5,151 bases of DNA from Kangiellaceae bacterium (lineage in GTDB: Bacteria > Pseudomonadota > Gammaproteobacteria > Enterobacterales > Kangiellaceae), in NCBI GenBank assembly GCA_030148365.1, contig JASBTO010000188.1, positions 1-5,151 on the forward strand, in the 5' to 3' direction. The notes beneath the pieces were generated by a model, which made no database searches, was not told the origin of the DNA, and was given only the letters and a program-made list of their open reading frames with translations. Numbering within the stretch: position 1 is the stretch's first letter; every line of letters begins with the position of its first letter. Below, piece after piece: positions 1 to 5,151 of this stretch. The position numbers were made by a program, and so were the translations under genes.

Positions 1-449
1 GTATAGTTGCTTTTGCGGCCCCGATCCGCGGCCACCGAGGAGATGGCGACCAGGGTTCCGGTGCCCGCCTGCTCCATATCCTGCGCGAGCAAAGACAGCC
101 ACAGGCAGGCGGACGTGAAATTCACAGTCAGCGCCTGCTTGGCAGCAGCGGGATCGGACTCCGTCGCCGCCTGATCCGGCAGACTGCCATAGGCGAGCAG
201 CGCCAGGGTCGGCGGCCCGAGGTCCGCAGTCGCCTCGCGGTAGTTATCCGCGATGGCGTCCAGATCGGCCAGATCGGCAACCCGGGTGGTGACCGTGACC
301 TGATGGCGGGCCTTGAGATCCGCCGCCACTATGTCCAGCGCCGCCCCGTCCCGGGCCAGCAGACAGATCTGATCTCCGTCTTTAATGAGCTTGCGAACCG
401 TCATTTGCGCAATGGAGGAAGTCGCGCCCAGCACCATAATCCTGTTCAT
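1..449 (-). CDS. dprE2: DprE2-like short-chain dehydrogenase/reductase (partial, 3' end beyond window)
   Basis: Only the first 149 codons plus two bases are present; the gene runs off the left edge. The N-terminus is a Rossmann NAD(P)-binding fold: a beta strand followed by G-A-T-S-S-I-A at residues 8-14, in the position of the classical TGxxxGxG loop. Asp59-Leu60 fits the adenine-contacting D-L/V pair, A-Y-G at 87-89 replaces the usual NAG, Asn110 is the structural Asn, and Ser138 of I-S-S-V (136-139) is the catalytic Ser. The catalytic Tyr-x-x-x-Lys should fall just outside the window. The atypical glycine loop and AYG motif are usual for SDRs found beside DprE1-like oxidases. By analogy with DprE2 it would use NAD(P)H to reduce the 2-keto intermediate made by the adjacent oxidase, completing C2 epimerisation of polyprenyl-phosphoryl ribose to arabinose. 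The ATG overlaps the oxidase stop (ATGA), implying coupled translation. SDR membership is nearly certain; the DprE2 role rests on gene order. Confidence 0.85.
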   Translation of the reverse strand, partial: MNRIMVLGATSSIAQMTVRKLIKDGDQICLLARDGAALDIVAADLKARHQVTVTTRVADLADLDAIADNYREATADLGPPTLALLAYGSLPDQAATESDPAAAKQALTVNFTSACLWLSLLAQDMEQAGTGTLVAISSVAADRGRKSNY

Positions 450-1750
450 GTGTTGCTACCTTTGAGCAGTGCCGGCTCGATGCGCCGCCAGAAGTCCGAG
501 TTGATGCCGCTATCCCGATAGCGGAGAAATTCTTGCCAGGCCGGGAAAAACTCCCGGAAAGTCTTGCCCTCGAGCCGGCCGTCTTTGGCCGGATAGGTGG
601 CGCCGCCGGCGGCGACCAGCCGTTGGTCAAAGTCGGTGAGGTATTTGAGCAGGCCCGGATTGGGCAGGTTGAAATCCACCGCCAGGGTAATGCCGGATCG
701 GGGAAAACTGAGCAGCCCGGGCGAGGGGCGGTCGCCGAACTTTTTCAGCACGCTGATAAAGGAGACGGCGCCCAGCCTTTTGGTCTGCTCCAGAAATTCC
801 CGGATCAGATCTTCGGCAGCCGCTTCCGGCACCACAAACTGGTATTGCAGAAACCCGTGTCGCCCGTAGGCCCGGTTCCAGTTACCGATCCCGTCGAGGG
901 GGTAAAAGAATTGCTGATAGTGTTCGGCCCGCTGCCGGGGCTTGCGGTTGCGCTCGAACCAGAGCCGGTTCAGCAGTGGCACGCTGATCCGGTTGAGGAG
1001 GGAAAAGGGCTGCAGGAACGGCAGATCGCGACTGCGCGGATCCGCGGGCGAAAAATCGCCGTCGTCGCAAAAATCGCCGGCACTGAAAATTCCCCGCAGG
1101 TCGCTTCCGGCCGGGGTGGTGTCGAGCCAGGCAACGGTATATTGGGCATTGCTGCTGTCCGACAGCTCCAGAAATTCCGCGAAGGACCGGAAGGGCCGGT
1201 GGCTGACGTCAAGACGGGCCGAGCCGATGGGGATCAACTGCAAGGTGGCGCGGACGATAACGCCGGTCAGGCCGAGACCGCCGATGGTCGCGGCCAGCCA
1301 GTCCTCGTTTTCCGTTGCCGAGCAGGACAGCCGGGTGCCATCGGAGCGCTGCAGTTCCAGACTGAGCAGATGACAGCCGAAGCTGCCGGCGTGTTGATGG
1401 TTCTTGCCGTGAACATCGTTGGCGATGGCGCCGCCGATGGTCACGAACCGGGTGCCGGGGGTGACCGGCAGGAACCAGCCTGCCGGCACAATGACCGCCA
1501 GCAAATCCGACAGTAGCGTTCCGGCCTCCACCTCGACAATGCCGGTGTCCCGGTCAAAAGCGATCAGGTGGTCAAGGGGTTTGCAGTCGAGCAGGGTGTG
1601 GCCGTCATTGAGACAGACATCGCTGTAACTGCGGCCATTGCCGTAAGGCAGGAAAGTCTCCCGGGGCAGGCGGTCAGACTGCCAGCGCAGCAAGGTAATT
1701 GCCGAGTCGGTGCGCGGCTGGCGGCTCCAGTTGTAGTGGCCGTGACTCAC
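446..1750 (-). CDS. dprE1: DprE1-like FAD-dependent decaprenylphosphoryl-ribose 2-oxidase homologue
   Basis: A 434-residue flavoprotein with an N-terminal FAD_binding_4 (VAO/p-cresol methylhydroxylase) domain and a C-terminal ALO-like substrate domain; mycobacterial DprE1 has 461 residues. Visible motifs are P-Y-G-N-G-R-S-Y-S-D (35-44), T-P-G-T-R-F-V-T-I-G-G-A (97-108), H-G-K-N-H (114-118) followed by A-G-S-F-G (121-125), G-G-L-G-L-T-G (157-163), Q302-Y-Q304 (the LQYQF motif), and Lys336 and Lys389, which match DprE1 Lys367 and Lys418. By family it oxidises the C2 hydroxyl of polyprenyl-phosphoryl-beta-D-ribose to the 2-keto form, which the downstream SDR then reduces. I chose the GTG at 1750 because it overlaps the upstream stop as GTGA. 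The only in-frame ATG, at 1897, would lie about 150 bp inside the preceding gene. A weak GGCGG precedes the GTG by four bases. The position of DprE1 Cys387, target of benzothiazinones, is Ala357. The protein has no internal methionine. Confidence 0.87.
   Translation of the reverse strand: MSHGHYNWSRQPRTDSAITLLRWQSDRLPRETFLPYGNGRSYSDVCLNDGHTLLDCKPLDHLIAFDRDTGIVEVEAGTLLSDLLAVIVPAGWFLPVTPGTRFVTIGGAIANDVHGKNHQHAGSFGCHLLSLELQRSDGTRLSCSATENEDWLAATIGGLGLTGVIVRATLQLIPIGSARLDVSHRPFRSFAEFLELSDSSNAQYTVAWLDTTPAGSDLRGIFSAGDFCDDGDFSPADPRSRDLPFLQPFSLLNRISVPLLNRLWFERNRKPRQRAEHYQQFFYPLDGIGNWNRAYGRHGFLQYQFVVPEAAAEDLIREFLEQTKRLGAVSFISVLKKFGDRPSPGLLSFPRSGITLAVDFNLPNPGLLKYLTDFDQRLVAAGGATYPAKDGRLEGKTFREFFPAWQEFLRYRDSGINSDFWRRIEPALLKGSNT
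459..463 (-). promoter_or_regulatory. Ribosome binding site of the SDR gene
   Basis: On the minus strand, AAAGG lies nine bases before the ATG at 449, inside the last codons of the oxidase gene. It supports that ATG as the SDR start even though it overlaps the oxidase stop, so the SDR can be entered directly as well as by coupled re-initiation. The match to the Shine-Dalgarno consensus is short. Confidence 0.45.
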
Positions 1751-3186
1751 AGGGCCGCCAGAATCACGACCAGAGCGAAGCCGATGGTCAACAGACTTTT
1801 CGGATCCCGCGCCGCATAGACCAGGGGATCGTCGTGCATTTTGCCCCGGTTGGCGAGGATCCAGATCTTGCTGGTCCAGTAGAGCAGGATCGGACACAAA
1901 GCCCAGAGCACTTGCGGGTGCTGGTACAGGGCGACAACATCGGCGCTTTGTACATACAGAGCCATGACCAGGGTTGCGGCCAGGCTGCTGGTAATGCCGA
2001 AGCCGGCGAGGATCGGCAAATCCCGATCCTCATAGGCCCGGCGGCGGGTCTCTTCCGGTCCGGACTGGCTGTTGACCAGCTCGGAATAGCGCTTGACCAG
2101 CGCCAGCGAAAAGAACAGAAACAGCGAGAAAAATACCAGCCAGTTGGACAGCATGATCGAGGCAGCGACGCCGCCGGCAATAATTCTGAGGGTGTAGAGC
2201 AGGGCCAGCAGCAAAACATCAATCATCAGTCGGCGCTTCAGCCACAGCGAATAGCTCAGGGTCGCGACGTAGTAGCCGATTAACACCAGGAAAAACGCAG
2301 GCTTGATGAAGTAGGCGAGCCAGAAGCCGGAGACAATCAGGACCGCCGCCGTGATCAGCGCCATGATGATGCCCACCCGGCCGGACGCCATGGGCCGGAA
2401 GCGCTTGCGGGGGTGATGCCGATCGGCTTGCAGATCCAGCAGGTCGTTAATCAGGTAATTGGCGGAGGCCACCAGGCTGAAGGCAACAAATGCCAGCACC
2501 GAAGCCGTCAGTGCGGGGCCGGAAGTCCACTGGTGGGCCGCCAGCACCGGCAAAAAAATCAGCAGGTTTTTCAGCCACTGATGGGGCCGCAGGGCTTTTA
2601 TCAGGGCCAGGCGATGGCGCTGTTTCGGCACCAGGGTGGTGACCGCGTCGCGGCGGGTTTTGACCTGCTCTTCCAATCCTCTGGCGGGCTCCACCAGGAA
2701 GGCCTGATCAGCACCTTCCCAGACCGAAAGATCGGCACGGCTGTCGCCAATGTAGTCGTAACCGTCGGGAAAGGTTTGTTGCAGAAACTCCCGCTTGTGC
2801 CGGCCTTTCAGATTGTCCTGTTCGGAACTCGCAAAAACCTGATCAAAAAAACCGAGGTGTTCGGCGACCTGTGCGGCCAGCCTTTCATTGCTGGCGGTGA
2901 CCAGCACCACTTGCCTTCCCGTCTTTTTCTCAGCGACAAGAAAGTCGATAACCGTCTTGCGGTACGGCAGGGTCGCCGGATCGACGCGGGCGTGGTCCGC
3001 CAGCCGGGCTTTCAGATACGCGCGGCCGCGCACCAGCCATACGGGCAGCCAGAAAATGATCCAGGGATGTCGGGCCAGCGCGGACAACAGACTTTCCCAA
3101 AGCAGGTCGGAGCGGATCAGGGTGCCGTCCAGATCTGCGCAAAGAGGTAAAGAATTTCCGGATGCCGTTGTTATTGTGGTGGTCAT
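1747..3186 (-). CDS. HAD-phosphatase/UbiA prenyltransferase fusion, DPPR synthase-like (Rv3806c family)
   Basis: A 479-residue fusion. Residues about 13-185 form a HAD hydrolase: D18-L-D20-G-T (nucleophile and acid/base Asp), V-T-A-S (96-99), Lys127, and G-D-S-R-A-D (147-152). Residues about 192-479 form a UbiA membrane domain with some eight or nine hydrophobic spans. Its entry motif is R-P-H-Q-W-L-K-N (200-207), followed by the Asp-rich N247-D-x-x-D251-x-x-x-D255 and K-R-F-R-P (261-265), then R-I-I-A-G-G-V (334-340) and K-R-Y-S-E-L (365-370). These motifs closely match mycobacterial Rv3806c, which transfers 5-phosphoribose from PRPP to decaprenyl phosphate, rather than ubiquinone-type UbiA. 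The inferred role is synthesis of polyprenyl-phosphoryl-5-phosphoribose in the inner membrane, with the HAD domain possibly removing the 5-phosphate. It is the first gene of the operon, and its TGA overlaps the GTG of the oxidase. No good Shine-Dalgarno precedes the ATG, but no other start leaves the D-L-D-G-T motif intact. Confidence 0.88.
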   Translation of the reverse strand: MTTTITTASGNSLPLCADLDGTLIRSDLLWESLLSALARHPWIIFWLPVWLVRGRAYLKARLADHARVDPATLPYRKTVIDFLVAEKKTGRQVVLVTASNERLAAQVAEHLGFFDQVFASSEQDNLKGRHKREFLQQTFPDGYDYIGDSRADLSVWEGADQAFLVEPARGLEEQVKTRRDAVTTLVPKQRHRLALIKALRPHQWLKNLLIFLPVLAAHQWTSGPALTASVLAFVAFSLVASANYLINDLLDLQADRHHPRKRFRPMASGRVGIIMALITAAVLIVSGFWLAYFIKPAFFLVLIGYYVATLSYSLWLKRRLMIDVLLLALLYTLRIIAGGVAASIMLSNWLVFFSLFLFFSLALVKRYSELVNSQSGPEETRRRAYEDRDLPILAGFGITSSLAATLVMALYVQSADVVALYQHPQVLWALCPILLYWTSKIWILANRGKMHDDPLVYAARDPKSLLTIGFALVVILAAL

Positions 3187-3234
3187 TATCGGGTTGGTTT
3201 TTGCAGAGGGGTCGATACCGGGCGGGCCGGCTTG

Positions 3235-3256
3235 TCTGGCCTAGTTAAAAGCCAGA
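3235..3256. repeat. Inverted repeat in the divergent intergenic region
   Basis: TCTGGC (3235-3240) and its exact reverse complement GCCAGA (3251-3256) flank a 10-base AT-rich spacer. A smaller palindrome, GCCA-GA-TGGC, occupies 3251-3260. The dyad covers the predicted transcription start and first transcribed bases of the left operon. It could therefore be a repressor operator or a small hairpin at the 5' end of that mRNA. With six-base arms, chance occurrence cannot be excluded. Confidence 0.35.
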
Positions 3257-3260
3257 TGGC

Positions 3261-3290
3261 ACAATAGCCCGATTCTTCCTGAAACGTCAA
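3261..3290 (-). promoter_or_regulatory. Predicted sigma70-type promoter of the left (minus-strand) operon
   Basis: Read on the minus strand, TTGACG (3290-3285, five of six to the -35 consensus) is followed after 18 bases by TATTGT (3266-3261, four of six to the -10 consensus). Transcription would start near 3254, giving a leader of about 68 bases before the ATG at 3186. The -35 box shares base 3290 with the ATG of the divergent glycosyltransferase gene. I found no comparably good promoter for the plus-strand gene in the 103-bp intergenic region. Confidence 0.5.
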
Positions 3291-5151
3291 TGCAGCCAGT
3301 GTCCGCCAGCCGACCGAAATCCCGATTATTGCCTTTTGTCCTGTTCGTGTTCGCCGTCATCTGCGTGGCGAAATTGGCGATTGCTGCCCAACTGGACCTG
3401 TTCAGCGACGAGATTTTCTACTGGCTGGAGTCGACCCAGCCGGCCATCGCCTACAGCGATCTGCCGTTTATGACCGCCTTGCTCACGGGCATCGGTCGCG
3501 CCCTGTTCGGCGAGTCGGCACTGGCGGTGCGCAGTCTGTTTTTGCTGCTCGGGGCCTCGGTGCCGTTTCTCGTGTACTGGCTGGCGCGGCCCCTGACGGA
3601 CCATCGCCAGGCCGTCATGTCCGCAGGGCTCTCGTTGTGTTTGCCGCTGCTGGCGATGATGGGAATGGTGGCGGGACCTGACATGCCGCTGATCGTCCTC
3701 GGCATTCTCGCGACCGGCCTGATGGAGCGGGCCCTGCGTCTGGGAGACACCCGCTTCTGGGTGTTGTCCGGTCTGGTGATTGCCCTCGGTCTTTGTACCC
3801 ATTACCGGTTCATTCTGTTCCCGGCCGCCGGCGGCTTGTATCTGTTGTTCACCCGGCACGGACGAGAGCAACTGAAAACCATCAAGCCCTGGTTGACGGT
3901 GGGGCTGGCGCTGCCGGGCTTGATCCCGATCCTCTGGTATAACCTGACCCAGGATCTCAGTGGCGTGTCCTATCATTTTGTCAGCCGCCATCCCTGGAGC
4001 TTTTCCGCCGAGGGGTTGCTGCAGCCACTGTTCCAGGCGGGTATGGTCGGGCCGCTCCTGTATGTTCTCCTGATCGCGACCCTGGTACAGGCCTGGCAAA
4101 ACCCTCCAGGTCCGTCGACCCGGCTGTTGCTGCTCGTCGCCAGCTTGCACATTGCCGGATTTGCGCTGCTGGCGCCGGTCGCCGATCAGACCCGCACCAG
4201 CTTTCACTGGCCCTTGTCCGGCTATATACCCTTGTTGGTACTGGCCCCCGGCATGTTGTTGGCCGCGCGCCATCAATTGCGGGCCCGGGGCAAATCGGGC
4301 TGGACCGTCATGCTTGCCTGGATAGTACCGGTCGCGGGCCTCGCCCAATTGTTGATTTTTCTGGTGTATTTTTCGGCGCCAATATTTATCGACCGACTGC
4401 ACGGGGTACTGCCGGTCGGGACGGTCTCGACCAAGATGACCGGCTGGCAGGAATATTCGGACTTTCTCGACAGCAATTATTCGCGCTGGTTTTCCGGGCC
4501 GACCGCCGTGGTGACCGACAATTATTATCTGGCGGCACAGACCCGGTTCAGCGGCGTGGTGACGGGCGCAATCTACACACTGGACAAAGACAAGGCCATC
4601 GACGATGGCCGGGACAAGGAACTGTATCTCTGGCAAATGGACTGGCGCGCCTGGGAAAAGGATCGGCCTGACAGGGCGCTCTTGATCATCGAGGACTCTA
4701 CCAGCAATCCGTGGGAAAAATTCGAACTGCTGCGGGATCAGTGCGCGGCCGGTTATGACCTGTCCCGGCTATCGCGCCTGTCACTGTACCGGGGCGCCAA
4801 GGTATTCAGTTTCTACCGGCTGTCCCGGCAACCGTCGGCAAGCCGCTGTGAATTGTCGCCGCTTGGCGCCCTTGAAGGACTCGACAAGCGGGCCAGGGTT
4901 TCCGGGATGGTGGAGTTAGGCGGCTGGGCGTTCTGGCCCGGCAATCCGCAGCAGGCCATCCGGTTTCTGCTCGACGGCGTCGAAATACCGGCACAGGTTC
5001 GGGTCCGGCCACGGCAGGATATCGCCGAGCAGTGGTTTGGCGCCTATGCCGATAACCAGAAGACGGGGTTTTTGGCCAGCATCGATTTCTCCGGCGCGAG
5101 TCCCGGCCGGCACCTGCTGGAGCTGCAAGCCGGCGATGGCGAGGGCAATTG
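3290..5151 (+). CDS. GT-C glycosyltransferase, GT39/GT83 (ArnT/PMT_2)-like, with extra C-terminal domain (partial, 3' end beyond window)
   Basis: The reading frame is open from ATG 3290 to the right edge: 620 codons plus two bases with no stop. Residues about 13-364 are strongly hydrophobic with roughly ten or more membrane spans. The first span (about 13-34) leads into a periplasmic loop with S-D40-E41-x-x-Y-W, the catalytic acidic pair typical of GT-C enzymes. Next come Y-S-D-L-P-F (55-60), G-P-D-M-P-L (129-134), T-H-Y-R-F (170-174) and H-W-P-L-S-G-Y (306-312), all in PMT_2/ArnT order. Residues about 365-515 are a soluble, presumably periplasmic part including V-V-T-D-N-Y-Y (407-413). From about 521 an extra domain begins, described in the findings. 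Such enzymes transfer sugars from polyprenyl phosphate to lipid, glycan or protein on the outer face of the inner membrane; acceptor and sugar cannot be read here. The divergent operon would supply a polyprenyl-phosphate pentose. A TAG lies in frame upstream at 3242, and no clear Shine-Dalgarno precedes the ATG. GTG 3299 is an alternative start. Confidence 0.85.
   Translation, partial: MQPVSASRPKSRLLPFVLFVFAVICVAKLAIAAQLDLFSDEIFYWLESTQPAIAYSDLPFMTALLTGIGRALFGESALAVRSLFLLLGASVPFLVYWLARPLTDHRQAVMSAGLSLCLPLLAMMGMVAGPDMPLIVLGILATGLMERALRLGDTRFWVLSGLVIALGLCTHYRFILFPAAGGLYLLFTRHGREQLKTIKPWLTVGLALPGLIPILWYNLTQDLSGVSYHFVSRHPWSFSAEGLLQPLFQAGMVGPLLYVLLIATLVQAWQNPPGPSTRLLLLVASLHIAGFALLAPVADQTRTSFHWPLSGYIPLLVLAPGMLLAARHQLRARGKSGWTVMLAWIVPVAGLAQLLIFLVYFSAPIFIDRLHGVLPVGTVSTKMTGWQEYSDFLDSNYSRWFSGPTAVVTDNYYLAAQTRFSGVVTGAIYTLDKDKAIDDGRDKELYLWQMDWRAWEKDRPDRALLIIEDSTSNPWEKFELLRDQCAAGYDLSRLSRLSLYRGAKVFSFYRLSRQPSASRCELSPLGALEGLDKRARVSGMVELGGWAFWPGNPQQAIRFLLDGVEIPAQVRVRPRQDIAEQWFGAYADNQKTGFLASIDFSGASPGRHLLELQAGDGEGN

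Noticed and set aside
533..1516. A 327-residue plus-strand open frame opposite the FAD oxidase
   Set aside because: It is low in motif content and rich in Gly, Gln, Val and Ala. The minus frame encodes a recognisable DprE1-like enzyme over the whole stretch.
1751..1897. N-terminal extension of the FAD oxidase to the ATG at 1897
   Set aside because: It would overlap the UbiA coding sequence by about 150 bp and adds a low-complexity Arg/Gly/Pro-rich tail. The GTG at 1750 gives a family-like N-terminus and a 4-bp overlap.
1699..3150. Plus-strand open frames of 194 and 245 residues (1699-2283, 2413-3150)
   Set aside because: Both lie opposite the HAD-UbiA gene, are Gln/Gly-rich, and show no family resemblance or start signals.
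3208..3231. GC-rich run with CCGG repeats in the operon leader, considered as a terminator or riboswitch
   Set aside because: There is no stable stem followed by a U-tract on either strand and no recognisable riboswitch core; it is short and compositionally ordinary for this genome.
3326..4636. A 436-residue minus-strand open frame opposite the glycosyltransferase gene
   Set aside because: The translation is rich in Gln, Arg, Gly and His with no hydrophobic core or motif. The plus frame has clear GT-C motifs and membrane spans, so this is an antisense shadow of GC-rich codons.

Overview
The window is GC-rich and densely coding. It holds four genes in two divergent units separated by one 103-bp intergenic region (3187-3289). 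Codon use, gene density and the protein families suggest a Gram-negative proteobacterium, probably a gammaproteobacterium. That placement is inferred from family resemblance; there is no rRNA or other marker here.

Left unit (minus strand, about 3186 down to 1): a tightly packed three-gene operon. It is read in the order HAD-UbiA fusion prenyltransferase (3186-1747), DprE1-like FAD oxidase (1750-446), DprE2-like short-chain dehydrogenase (449-1, cut by the window edge). The junctions are 4-bp overlaps (GTGA, then ATGA), so the three proteins are probably translationally coupled. The set matches the mycobacterial pathway to decaprenyl-phosphoryl-D-arabinofuranose. In that pathway a UbiA-type enzyme (Rv3806c) moves 5-phosphoribose from PRPP to a polyprenyl phosphate, a phosphatase removes the 5-phosphate, and DprE1/DprE2 epimerise C2 of the ribose by oxidation and reduction. 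Here the HAD domain fused to UbiA is an attractive candidate for the phosphatase step. In a Gram-negative cell the lipid would probably be undecaprenyl phosphate.

Right unit (plus strand, 3290 to beyond 5151): a multi-membrane-span GT-C glycosyltransferase of the GT39/GT83 (ArnT/PMT_2) type. It carries a periplasmic region and an extra C-terminal beta-sandwich-like domain, and is cut by the right edge. Enzymes of this class use polyprenyl-phosphate sugars as donors on the periplasmic side, so it is the natural candidate consumer of the lipid-linked pentose made by the left operon.

The intergenic region holds a good sigma70-like promoter for the left operon, whose -35 box runs into the start codon of the glycosyltransferase gene, and a small dyad just downstream of the predicted start of transcription. 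I saw no RNA genes, mobile elements, CRISPR arrays or clear terminators. The proposed job of the locus, making a polyprenyl-phosphate arabinose-like donor and transferring it to an envelope or surface target, is inference from the families and gene order.
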